Shown piece by piece: positions 32,361 to 46,265 of a DNA stretch of 64,000 nucleotides (position 1 is the first letter of the stretch; each line of letters opens with the position of its first letter). Location of the stretch: assembly GCA_964017125.1 (NCBI GenBank), contig OZ024902.1, positions 32,841,078 through 32,905,077 of the forward strand, written 5' to 3'. This stretch comes from Flabesymbios commensalis (lineage: Eukaryota; Annelida; Polychaeta; Terebellida; Flabelligeridae). The position numbers were made by a program, and so were the translations under genes. The notes below the pieces were generated by a model. It made no database searches. It saw only the letters and a list, made by a program, of their open reading frames with translations, and was not told where the DNA came from.

Positions 32361-33841
32361 TGACTTTAAAAAGGCGTTCGATACTGTGTGGCGATCTGGG
32401 TTATGGATCAAATTATTTTTCTTTTGGAATTACAGGCAAACTTTTTACTTACATCAGAAACATCTATAACAACATCTTGTCATGTGTACAAGTAAATCTG
32501 ATTATTTTAGTTGCTATACCGGCACAAGACAAGGGGAAAACCTCTCCCCGCTTCTCTTTGGTCTTACTTAAATGACCTTGAATCATTTTTAAAATACAAC
32601 CATGTAAATACTCTCAAGCTTAATGATAATATTTTTGATCAATTCTTAATTATACAGATTCTTCTTTACGCTGATGACACTGTCCTTCTTTCCGATGATG
32701 CTGATGGTCTACAATACTCGTTAAATTGTTTAGCTCGATATTATGAACACTGGAAGTTAAAAGTTAACACTAGCAAAAGTGAAATTGTAATTTTCTCAAA
32801 AGGAAAGTAAAAAAAGTGTTATAATTTTACTTTTAATAATAATAAAAGTAAATATTGTCGATTCCTTTAAATAATCGGTGTCTATTTTAACTATAACGGT
32901 TAATTTATTTATTTTTACTGCTACAATTTAATGCTATACTGGTGTAATACAAGGGGAAAACCTCTCCCCGCTTCTCTTTGCTCTATACTTAAATGACCTT
33001 GAATCATTTTTTTAAATATACAGCCAAGTAAAAAATCTCAAGCTTAATGATAATATTTTTGATCAATTCTTAAAGAAACAGATTCTTCTTCACGCTGATG
33101 ACACTGTCCTTCTTTCCGATAATGTTGATGGTCTACAATACTCTTTAAATTGTTTAGCTCGATATTGTGAACACTGGAAGTTACAAGTTAACACTAGCAA
33201 AACTGAAATTGTAATTTTCTCAAAAGGAAAGTAAAAAAAGTCTTATAATAATTTTACTTTTAATAATAATAAAGTAAATATTGTCGATTCCTTTAAAGAT
33301 CTCGGTGTCTACTTTAACTATGACGGTTCATTTATTTATCACAATAAATTTATATTTGGTCAAGCCCAAAAGGCTCGCACATTTGAAAAAATCAAAAGAA
33401 CTTGAACTTCCTGTGGATATCCAACTTGAATTGTTTGATTATCTGGTGTTGCCAATTTTAATTTACGGCTGTGAGATATGGGGGTATGAAAATATCGCAT
33501 TATTAGACAAATTACACCCTAAATTTCTCAGATATATATTGTGTTTAAAACAATCGACACCAACCTGCATGGTGCTCGGTGAAACAGGTCGGTTCCCATT
33601 ATCCATAGCTATTAAAACACGAATGATTATCTTTTTGGTGCAAGCTAATAACGAGTGAAGTACAGGTTTTTCTTACATTTGGACTCTACAAGAAGTACCA
33701 AATATCAATACATTTCCGAACCAAATTAAACAGAGCCTAAAAGATCAATACATTCAACAGTGGTCGGCAGATCTTAATCTGTCGAATAAATGCCGTTCAT
33801 ATAGAATTTCAAACTGAAATTTAAGCTCGAAAAATATTTAT
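32361..33841 (+). mobile_element. LINE reverse transcriptase fragment with internal duplication
   Basis: Starts inside the palm domain (VDFKKAFDTVWRSGLW, 32,345-32,392), continues through RNIYNNILSCV and GKTSP/LSP to LLYADDTVLLSDD (YADD at about 32,668). A ~410-bp block, 32,512-32,925, is then repeated at 32,935-33,345 (offset about 423); in the second copy the motif reads HADD. Downstream reads PILIYGCEIWGYENIALLDK, CMVLGETGRFPLSIAIKTRM and CRSYRIFK..KLEKYL, typical of the post-RT region. Several frame breaks make it dead. It ends abruptly at the SINE at 33,843. It may be the same family as the LINE tail at 20,868. Confidence 0.75.
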
Positions 33842-33842
33842 G

Positions 33843-34088
33843 CCTGAGGTTGGTGAGATGATTGAGATGACACTGTACTCCAGACGCAGGATTCGAAATT
33901 CGGGCCCTGACAGTCTGAGGCCGAGCACGCTACCTCTTGGTCACGATGGCTCCCCACAATACTGACTTTCACACGTGGATGGGGAAGAAACATTTTTGTT
34001 TCTTTCAAACCGCCGAGACCGGAAACCGAGCCCCGAACTCTGGCGTGAAAGGCGGCGGTGCTAACCACTACCTCAGGGCCCCCGCCCT
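33843..34088 (-). mobile_element. SINE copy, minus strand, lacking its 3' tail
   Basis: On the minus strand it begins GGGCGGGGGCCCTGAGGTAG with the full tRNA-like head and second module, and stops at CATCTCACCAACCTCAGG, before the GTGCACAAAGG tail. No target duplication is visible. LINE sequence abuts both sides but in opposite orientations, so a deletion or rearrangement removed the tail. Confidence 0.8.
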
Positions 34089-34290
34089 TTCCGCCTTTTA
34101 AACTCTCAAGTAATTTAGTTACACCTTGAACAGTAATTTCGAATTTAGGCATCAGTATTCGGTGGTCCTGGCAAAAAATGTTTTTCATCTTCAACTTGAC
34201 TTACACCATTGTTGAGCTTGTCCCACTAAGCGTTGCAAATATTCTTCATTTTCTGCAAAGAGTACTATATCATCTGCATAAAACAAGGTA
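34089..34290 (-). mobile_element. Rearranged LINE reverse transcriptase pieces
   Basis: Minus strand 34,290-34,200 reads LFYADDIVLFAENEEYLQRL, the catalytic RT block. Below it, 34,190-34,089 reads MPKFEITVQGVTKLLESLKG, which in intact elements lies well before YADD. The order is therefore reversed relative to a normal element: two fragments or a local rearrangement. It is interrupted by the SINE at 33,843-34,088. Confidence 0.65.
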
Positions 34291-34998
34291 GGCCTACATA
34301 TAGTTCTCCCAATATATGCATACTATTTACCTAGTTGGTTACTATTTAGTATGTTGGTACGTTTTTTTTAATCACCTTGCAATAATATTTATATTATTTT
34401 ATTGTACATAAGAACTTGTTATATGTTTAATCATTAGTTCAGCAAAGATGATTGGTCTGTGTGCTACATATGTATAGAAAATAATACAAGAAGTATGATA
34501 TATGCAAGCCAGAGTGAACAGTGGAAACATGTTCTCTTTGTGAACCAATATGTAAATTGTCTGTCATTTATTTTTTTCAGCTATCACAGACCTCCAAGAA
34601 CTGGTTATTAGCAACACGCATAAATAATTTAACCTAGATACATGAGACAATTAAAATTTATTGCGATCTTCCGAGAAATGGTTATTATTAACAAGAATAC
34701 AAGGTACGATTATTGACGTAAAATGTGAAAAGTCACAATAAATCGGCCATTGTGAATTTTATCAGCATCATGAGAACGACACCCAGCTTCAATTAAAATA
34801 GCCCACCCTTTTACTTACAAATTAAAAGGCGGTCTAAAAGTGATTATCTATAGCTAGGCTTGATTATATTTTTTATCGACCATGTTCTAGACTGATATAT
34901 TCCACGTGTAAAATATAGATCTTACAATATTTGTTTTAACACATATTAAACTGCTTTTAAAACATATATAATTTTTTTTACATAAACAAAATATTATA
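34291..34998. other. AT-rich left flank of the satellite
   Basis: No gene or repeat is supported. The last bases before the array (CCATATCAATCATAAGCC, 34,999-35,016) resemble a degraded unit (TTACATCAATCATTG). Confidence 0.4.
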
Positions 34999-35069
34999 CC
35001 ATATCAATCATAAGCCAAGTGCTACACCTCGTATGTAGACGGCTTACATCAATCATTGTACTGCTACAC

Positions 35070-35770
35070 CCCGTAGACCCCTATATAGACGGTTTACATC
35101 AATCATTGTACTGCTACACCTCGTATATAGACGGTTTACATCAATCATTGTACTGCTACACCCCGTATGTAGACGGTATACATCAATCATTGTACTGCTA
35201 AACGCTGTATATAGACGGTTTACATCAATTATTGTACTGCTACACCCCGTATGTAGACGGCTTACATCAATCATTGTACTGCTACACGCCGTAGACCTCT
35301 ATATAGACGGTTTACATCAATCATTGTACTGCTTAACCCCGTATATAGACGGTTTACATCAATTATTGTACTGCTACACCCCGTATGCTGACGGTTTACA
35401 TCATTCAGTGTACTGCTAAACCCCGTATATAGACGGCTTACTTCAATCATTGTACTGCTACACCCCGTATATGAACGGTTAACGTCAATTATTGTACTGC
35501 TACAACCCGTATATAGACGGTTTACATCAATCATTGTACTGCTAAACACCGCATGTAGACGGTTTACATCAATCATTGTACTGGTAAACCCCGTATATAG
35601 ACGGCTTACATCAATCATTGTACTGCTACACCCCGTATATGAACGGTTTACGTCAATTATTGTACTGCTACACCCCGTATATGGACGGTTTACGTCAATT
35701 ATTGTACTGCTACACGCCGTAGACCCCTCTATAGACGGTTTACATCAATCATTGTACTGCTAAACCCCTT
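35070..35770. repeat. Left-edge satellite zone with 50-bp unit variants
   Basis: Some units carry an 8-bp expansion, CCGTAGACCCCTATATAGAC in place of CCGTATATAGAC (35,070, 35,290 and 35,730 regions). The surrounding 42-bp units are more varied than in the array centre. Confidence 0.8.
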
Positions 35771-38700
35771 ATATACGGTTTACATCAATTATTGTACTGC
35801 TACACCCCGTATGTTGACGATTTACATCAATCATTGTACTGCTAAACCCCGTATATAGACGGCTTACATCAATCATTGTACTGCTACACCCCGTATATAG
35901 ACGGTTTACATCAATTATTGTACTGCTACACCCCGTATGTTTACGGTTTACATCATTCAGTGTACTGCTACACCCCGTATGTAGACGGTTTACATCAATC
36001 ATTGTACTGCTACACCCCGTATGTTGACGGTTTACATCAATCATTGTACTGCTACACCTCGCATGTAGACGGCTTACATCAATCATTGTACTGCTACACC
36101 CCGTATATAGACGGCTTACATCAATCATTGTACTGCTACACCCCGTATATAGACGGTTTACATCAATCATTGTACTGCTACACCCCGTATATAGACGGTT
36201 TACATCAATCATTGTACTGCTACACCCCTTATATAGACGGTTTACATCAATCATTGTACTGCTGAACCCCGTATATAGACGGTTTACATCAATCATTGTA
36301 CTGCTACACCCCGTATGTAGACGGTTTAGATCAATCATTGTACTGCTACACCCCGTATATAGACGGTTTAAATCAATTATTGTACTGCTACATCCCGAAT
36401 GTAGACGGCTTACATCAATCATTGTACTGCTACACCCCGTATATAGACGGCTTACATCAATCATTGTACAGCTACACCCCGTATATAGACGGCTTACATC
36501 AATCATTGTACTGCTACACCCCGTATATAGACGGTTTACATCAATCATTGTACTGCTACACCCCGTATATAGACGGTTTACATCAATCATTGTACTGCTA
36601 CACCCCGTATATAGACGGTTTACATCAATCATTGTACTGCTAAACCCCGTATATAGACGGTTTACATCAATAATGTAACACCCCGTATATAGACGGCTTA
36701 CATCAATCATTGTACTGCTACTCCCCGTATATAGACGGCTTACATCAATCATTGTACTGCTACACCCCGTATATAGACGGCTTACATCAATCATTGTACT
36801 GCTACACCCCGTATATAGATGGCTTACATCAATCATTGTACTGCTACTCCCCGTATATAGACGGCTTACATCAATCATTGTACTGCTACACCCCGTATAT
36901 AGACGGTTTAAATCATTCAGTGTACTGCTAAACCCCGTATATAGACGGCTTACATCAATCATTGTACTGCTACACCCCGTATATAGACGGTTTACATCAA
37001 TTATTGTACTGCTACACCCCGTATGTTTACGGTTTACATCATTCAGTGTACTGCTACACCCCGCATGTAGACGGTTTACATCAATCATTGTACTGCTACA
37101 CCCCGTATGTTGACGGTTTACATCAAATATTGTACTGCTACACCCCGCATGTAGACGGCTTACATCAATCATTGTACTGCTACACCCCGTATATAAACGG
37201 CTTACATCAATCATTGTACTGCTACACCCCGTATATAGACGGTTTACATCAATCATTGTACTGCTACACCCCGTATATAGACGGTTTACATCAATCATTG
37301 TACTGCTACACCCCGTATATAGACGGTTTACATCAATCATTGTACTGCTACACCCCGTATATAGACGGTTTACATCAATCATTGTACTACTACACCCCGT
37401 ATATAGACGGTTCACATCAATCATTGTACTGCTACACCCCGTATATAGACGGCTTACATCAATCATTGTACTGCTACACCCCGTATATAGACGGTTTACA
37501 TCAATCATTGTACTGCGACACCCCGTATATAGACGGTTTAAATCAATTATTGTACTGCTACATCCCGAATGTAGACGGCTTACATCAATCATTGTACTGC
37601 TACACCCCGTATATAGATGGCTTACATCAATCATTGTACAGCTACACCCCGTATATAGACGGCTTACATCAATCATTGTACTGCTACACCCCGTATATAG
37701 ACGGTTTACATCAATCATTGTACTGCTACACCCCGTATATAGACGGTTTACATCAATCATTTTACTGCTACACCCCGTATATAGACGGTTTACATCAATC
37801 ATTGTACTGCTAAACCCCGTATATAGACGGTTTACATCAATCATGTAACACCCCGTATATAGACGGCTTACATCAATCATTGTACTGCTACACCCCGTAT
37901 ATAGACGGTTTACATCAATCATTGTACTGCTACACCCCGTATATAGACGGCTTACATCAATCATTGTACTGCTACTCCCTGTATATAGACGGCTTACATC
38001 AATCATTGTACTGCTACACCCCGTATATAGACGGCTTACATCAATCATTGTACTGCTACTCCCCGTATATAGACGGCTTACATCAATCATTGTACTGCTA
38101 CACCCCGTATATAGACGGTTTACATCAATCATTGTACTGCTACACCCCGTATATAGACGGCTTACATCAATCATTGTACTACTACTCCCCGTATATAGAC
38201 GGCTTACATCAATCATTGTACTGCTACTCCCCGTATATAGACGGCTTACATCAATCATTGTACTGCTACACCCCGCATGTAGACGGCTTACATCAATCAT
38301 TGTACCGGTACACCCCGTCTATAGACGGCTTACATCAATCATTGTACTGCTACACCCCGTATATAGACGGTTTACATCAATCATTGCACTGCTACACCCC
38401 GTATGTAGACGGTTTACATCAATCATTGTACTGCTACACCCCGTATATAGACGGTTTACATCAATCATTATACTGCTACACCCCGTATATAGACTATTTA
38501 CATCAATTATTATACTGCTACACCCTGTATATAGACGGTTTACGTCAATTATTGTACTGCTACATCTCGAATGTAGACGGCTTACATCAATCATTGTACT
38601 GCTACATCCCGTATATAGACGGCTTACATCAATCATTGTACTGCTACACCCCGTATATAGACGGTTTACATCAATCATTGTACTGCTACACCCCGTATAT

Positions 38701-41329
38701 AGACGGTTTACATCAATAATTGTACTGCTACTCCCCGTATATAGATGGTTTAAATCATTCAGTGTACTGCTACTCCCCGTATATAGACGGCTTACATCAA
38801 TCATTGTACTGCTACACCCCGTATATAGACGGTTTAAATCATTCAATGTACTGCTACTCCCCGTATATAGACGGTTTACATCAATCATTGTACTGCTACA
38901 CCCCGCTTGTAGACGGTTTACATCAATCATTGTACTGCTACACCCCGTATATAGACGGTTTACATCAATCATTGCACAGCTACACCCCGTATGTTGACGG
39001 CTTACATCAATCATTGTACTGCTACACCCCGTATATAGACGGTTTACATCAATCATTGTACTGCTACACCCCGTATATAGACGGTTTAAATCATTCAGTG
39101 TACTGCTATACCTCGTATATAGACGGCTTACATTAATCATTGTACTGCTACACCCCGTATATAGACGGCTTACATCAATCATTGTACTGCTACACCTCGT
39201 ATATAGACGGCTTACATCAATCATTGTACTGCTACACCCCGTATATAGACGGCTTACATCAATCATTGTACTGCTACACCCCGTATATAGACGGCTTACA
39301 TCAGTCATTGTACTGCTACACCCCCCCCGTATATAGACGGCTTACATCAATCATTGTACTGCTACACCCCGTATATAGACGGTTTACATCAATCATTATA
39401 CTGCTACACCCCGTATATAGACGGTTTACATCAATCATTGTACTGCTACACCCCGCATGTAGACGGTTTACATCAATCATTGTACTGCTACACCCCGTAT
39501 ATAGACGGCTTACATCAATCATTGTACTGCTACACCCCGTATATAGACGGTTCACATCAATCATTGTACTGCTACACCCCGTATATAGACGGTTTACATC
39601 AAGCATTGTACTACTACACCCCGTATATAGACGGTTTACATCAATCATTGTACTGCTACACCCCGTATATAGACGGCTTACATCAATCATTGTACTGCTA
39701 CACCCCGTATATAGACGGTTTACATCAATCATTGTACTGCTACACCCCGTATATAGACGGTTTAAATCAATAATTGTACTGCTACATCCCGAATGTAGAC
39801 GGCTTACATCAATCATTGTACTGCTACACCCCGTATGTAGACGGCTTACATCAATCATTGTACTGCTACAACCCGTATATAGACGGCTTACATCAATCAT
39901 TGTACAGCTACAACCCGTATATAGACGGCTTACATCAATCATTGTACTGCTACACCCCGCATATAGACGGTTTACATCAATCATTGTACTGCTACACCCC
40001 GTATATAGACGGTTTACATCAATCATTGTACTGCTAAACCCTGTATATAGACGGTTTACATTAATCATTGTACTGCTAAACCCCGTATATAGACGGTTTA
40101 CATCAATCATTGTACTGCTACACCCCGTATATAGACGGCTTACATCAATCATTGTACTGCTACTCCCCGTATATAGACGGCTTACATCAATCATTGTACT
40201 GTTACACCCCGTATATAGACGGCTTACATCAATCATTGTACTGCTACTCCCCGTATATAGACGGCTTACATCAATCTTTGTACTGCTACACCCCGTATAT
40301 AGACGGCTTACATCAATCATTGTACTGCTACACCCCGTATATAGACGGTTTACATCAATCATTGTACTGCTACACCCCGTATGTAGACGGTTTACATCAA
40401 TCATTGTACTGCTACACCCCGTATATAGTCGGCTTACATCAATCATTGTCTGCTACACCCCGTATATAGACGGTTTACATCAATCATTATACTGCTACAC
40501 CCCGTATATAGACTATTTACATCAATCATTGTACTGCTACACCCCGTATATAGACGGCTTACATCAATTACTGTACTGCTACATCTCGAATGTAGACGGT
40601 TTACATCAATCATTGTACTGCTACACCCCGTATATAGACGGCTTACATCAATCATTGTACTGCTACACCCCGTATATAGACGGTTTACATAAATCATTGT
40701 ACTGCTACACCCCGTATATAGACGGTTTACATCAATCATTGTACTGCTACTCCCCGTATATAGACGACTTACATCAATCATTGTACTGCTACACCCCGCA
40801 TGTAGACGGCTTACATCAATCATTGTACTACTACACCCCGTATATAGACGGTTTACATCAATCATTGCACAGCTACACCCCGTATGTTGACAGCTTACAA
40901 CAATCTTTGTACTGCTACACCCCGTATATAGACGGTTTACATCAATCATTGTACTGCTACACTCCGTATATAGACGGTTTAAATCATTCAGTGTACTGCT
41001 ACACCTCGTATATAGACGGCTTACATCAATCATTGTACTGCTACACCCCGTATATATACGGTTTACATCAATCATTGTACTGCTACACCCCGTATATAGA
41101 CGGCTTACATCAATCATTGTACTGCTACTCCCCGTATATAGACGGCTTACATCAATCATTGTACTACTACTCCCCGTATATAGACGGCTTACATCAATCA
41201 TTATACTGCTACTCCCCGTATATAGACGGCTTACATCAATCATTGTACTGCTACACCCCGTATATAGACGGCTTACATCAATCATTGTACTACTACTCCC
41301 CGTATAGACGGCTTACATCAATCATTGTA

Positions 41330-44300
41330 CTGCTACACCCCGTATATAGACGGCTTACATCAATCATTGTACTGCTACACCCCGCATATAGACGGCTTAC
41401 ATCAATCATTGTACTGCTACACCCCGTATATAGACGGCTTACATCAATCATTGTACTGCTACTCCCCGTATATAGACGGCTTACATCAATCATTGTACTG
41501 CTACACCCCGTATATAGACGGCTTACATCAATCATTGTACTACTACTCCCCGTATAGACGGCTTACATCAATCATTGTACTGCTACACCCCGTATATAGA
41601 CGGCTTACATCAATCATTGTACTGCTACACCCCGCATATAGACGGCTTACATCAATCATTGTACTGCTACACCCCGTATATAGACGGCTTACATCAATCA
41701 TTGTACTGCTACACCCCGTATATAGACGGTTTACATCAATCATTGTACTGCTACACCCCGTATGTAGACGGTTTACATCAATCATTGTACTGCTACACCC
41801 CGTATATAGACGGCTTACATCAATCATTGTACTGCTACACCCCGTATGTAGACGGTTTACATCAATCAATATACTGCTACACCCCGTATATAGACTATTT
41901 ACATCAATCATTGTACTGCTACACCCCGTATATAGACGGTTTACATCAATTACTGTACTGCTACATCTCGAATGTAGACGGCTTACATCAATCATTGTAC
42001 TGCTACACCCCGTATATAGACGGCTTACATCAATCATTGTACTGCTACACCCCGTATATAGACGGTTTACATCAATCATTGTACTGCTACACCCCGTATA
42101 TAGACGGTTTACATCAATCATTGTACTGCTACTCCCCGTATATAGACGGCTTACATCAATCATTGTACTGCTACACCCCGCATGTAGACGGCTTACATCA
42201 ATCATTGTACTGCTACACCCCGTATATAGACGGTTTACATCAATCATTGCACAACTACACCCCGAATGTTGACGGCTTACATCAATCATTGTACTGCTAC
42301 ACCCCGTATATAGACGGTTTACATCAATCATTGTACTGCTACACTCCGTATATAGACGGTTTAAATCATTCAGTGTACTGCTACACCTCGTATATAGACG
42401 GCTTACATCAATCATTGTACTGCTACACTCCGTATATAGACGGCTTACATCAATCATTGTACTGCTACACCTCGTATATAGACGGCTTACATCAATCATT
42501 GTACTGCTACACCCCGTATATAGACGGCTTACATCAATCATTGTACTGCTACACCCCGTATATAGACGGTTTACATCAATCATTAGACTGCTACACCCCG
42601 TATATAGACGGTTTACATCAATCATTGTACTGCTACACCCCGCATGTAGACGGTTTACATCAATCATTGTACTGCTACACCCCGTATATAGACGGCTTAC
42701 ATCAATCATTGTACTGCTACACCCCGTATATAGACGGTTTACATCAATCATTCTACTGCTACACCCCGTATATAGACGGTTTACATGAATCATTGTACTA
42801 CTACACCCCGTATATAGACGGTTTACATCAATCATTGTACTGCTACACCTCGTATATAGACGGCTTACATCAATCATTGTACTGCTACACCCCGTATATA
42901 GACGGTTTACATCAATCATTGTACTGCTACACCCCGTATATAGACGGTTTAAATCAATAATTGTACTGCTACACCCCGTATGTAGACGGTTTAGATCAAT
43001 CATTGTACTGCTACACCCCGTATATAGACGGCTTACATCAATCATTGTACAGCTACAACCCGTATATAGACGGCTTACATCAATCATTGTACTGCTACAC
43101 CCCGTATATAGACGGCTTACATCAATCATTGTACTGCTACACCCCGTATATAGACGGTTTACATCAATCATTGTACTGCTACACCCCGTATATAGACGGT
43201 TTACATCAATCATTGTACTACTACACCCCGTATATAGACGGTTTACATCAATCATTGTACTGCTACACCCCGTATATAGACGGCTTACATCAATCATTGT
43301 ACTGCTACACCCCGTATATAGACGGTTTACATCAATCATTGTACTGCTACACCCCGTATATAGACGGCTTAAATCAATAATTGTACTGCTACACCCCGTA
43401 TGTAGACGGTTTAGATCAATCATTGTACTGCTACACCCCGTATATAGACGGTTTACATCAATCATTGTACAGCTACAACCCGTATATAGACGGCTTACAT
43501 CAATCATTGTACTGCTACACCCTGTATATAGACGGCTTACATCAATCATTGTACTGCTACACCCCGTATATAGACGGTTTACATCAATCATTGTACTGCT
43601 ACACCCCGTATATAGACGGTTTACATCAATCATTGTACTGCTACACCCCGTATATAGACGGTTTAAATCAATAATTGTACTGCTACACCCCGTATGTAGA
43701 CGGTTTAGATCAATCATTGTACTGCTACATCCCGAATGTAGACGGCTTACATCAATCATTGTACTGCTACACCCCGTATGTAGACGGCTTACATCAATCA
43801 TTGTACTGCTACACCCCGTATATAGACGGCTTACATCAATCATTGTACAGCTACAACCCGTATATAGACGGCTTACATCAATCATTGTACTGCTACACCC
43901 CGCATATAGACGGTTTACATCAATCATTGTACTGCTACACCCCGTATATAGACGGTTTACATCAATCATTGTACTGCTAAACCCCGTATATAGACGGTTT
44001 ACATCAATCATTGTACTGCTACACCCCGTATATAGACGGCTTACATCAATCATTGTACTGCTACTCCCCGTATATAGACGGCTTACATCAATCATTTTAC
44101 TGCTACACCCCGTATATAGACGGTTTACATCAATCATTGTACTGCTACACCCCGTATATAGACGGCTTACATCAATCATTGTACTGCTACTCCCCGTATA
44201 TAGACGGCTTACATCAATCATTGTACTGCTACACCCCGTATATAGACGGCTTACATCAATCATTGTACTGCTACACCCCGCATATAGACGGCTTACATCA

Positions 44301-45350
44301 ATCATTGTACTGCTACACCCCGTATATAGACGGCTTACATCAATCATTGTACTGCTACACCCCGTATATAGACGGTTTACATCAATCATTGTACTGCTAC
44401 ACCCCGTATATAGACGGTTTACATCAATCATTGTACTGCTACTCCCCGTATATAGACGGCTTACATCAATCATTGTACTGCTACACCCCGCATGTAGACG
44501 GCTTACATCAATCATTGTACTGCTACACCCCGTATATAGACGGTTTACATCAATCATTGCACAGCTACACCCCGTATGTTGACGGCTTACATCAATCATT
44601 GTACTGCTACACCCCGTATATAGACGGTTTACATCAATCATTGTACTGCTACACTCCGTATATAGACGGTTTAAATCATTCAGTGTACTGCTACACCTCG
44701 TATATAGACGGCTTACATCAATCATTGTACTGCTACACTCTGTATATAGACGGCTTACATCAATCATTGTACTGCTACACCTCGTATATAGACGGCTTAC
44801 ATCAATCATTGTACTGCTACACCCCGTATATAGACGGCTTACATCAATCATTGTACTGCTACACCCCGTATATAGACGGCTTACATCAATCATTGTACTG
44901 CTACACCCCCCCGTATATAGACGGCTTACATCAGTCATTGTACTGCTACACCCCGTATATAGACGGTTTACATCAATCATTATACTGCTACACCCCGTAT
45001 ATAGACGGTTTACATCAATCATTGTACTGCTACACCCCGCATGTAGACGGTTTACATCAATCATTGTACTGCTACACCCCGTATATAGACGGCTTACATC
45101 AATCATTGTACTGCTACACCCCGTATATAGACGGTTTACATCAATCATTGTACTGCTACACCCCGTATATAGACGGTTTACATGAATCATTGTACTACTA
45201 CACCCCGTATATAGACGGTTTACATCAATCATTGTACTGCTACACCCCGTATATAGACGGCTTACATCAATCATTGTACTGCTACACCCCGTATATAGAC
45301 GGTTTACATCAATCATTGTACTGCTACACCCCGTATATAGACGGTTTAAA
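41330..45350. repeat. Older ~55-unit higher-order duplication in the satellite
   Basis: The variant TTTAAATCATTCAGTGTACT occurs at 42,361 and 44,671 (2,310 bp = 55 units), with matching neighbours such as CGCATATAGACGGC and CACCTCGTATATAG. Variant TTTAGATC positions (about 42,990, 43,410, 43,704, 45,387, 45,808, 46,270) are spaced near multiples of 42 (420, 294, 420, 462), apart from small indels. The copies are more diverged than the 71-unit pair. Confidence 0.65.
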
Positions 45351-46265
45351 TCAATAATTGTACTGCTACACCCCGTATGTAGACGGTTTAGATCAATCAT
45401 TGTACTGCTACACCCCGTATATAGACGGCTTACATCAATCATTGTACAGCTACAACCCGTATATAGACGGCTTACATCAATCATTGTACTGCTACACCCC
45501 GTATATAGACGGCTTACATCAATCATTGTACTGCTACATTCCCGTATATAGACGGTTTACATCAATCATTGTACTGCTACACCCCGTATATAGACGGTTT
45601 ACATCAATCATTGTACTACTACACCCCGTATATAGACGGTTTACATCAATCATTGTACTGCTACACCCCGTATATAGACGGCTTACATCAGTCATTGTAC
45701 TGCTACACCCCGTATATAGACGGTTTACATCAATCATTGTACTGCTACACCCCGTATATAGACGGTTTAAATCAATAATTGTACTGCTACACCCCGTATG
45801 TAGACGGTTTAGATCAATCATTGTACTGCTACACCCCGTATATAGACGGTTTACATCAATCATTGTACAGCTACAACCCGTATATAGACGGCTTACATCA
45901 ATCATTGTACTGCTACACCCCGTATATAGACGGCTTACATCAATCATTGTACTGCTACACCCCGTATATAGACGGCTTACATCAATCATTGTACTGCTAC
46001 ACCCCGTATATAGACGGTTTACATCAATCATTGTACTGCTACACCCCGTATATAGACGGTTTACATCAATCATTGTACTACTACACCCCGTATATAGACG
46101 GTTTACATCAATCATTGTACTGCTACACCCCGTATATAGACGGCTTACATCAGTCATTGTACTGCTACACCCCGTATATAGACGGTTTACATCAATCATT
46201 GTACTGCTACACCCCGTATATAGACGGTTTAAATCAATAATTGTACTGCTACACCCCGTATGTAG

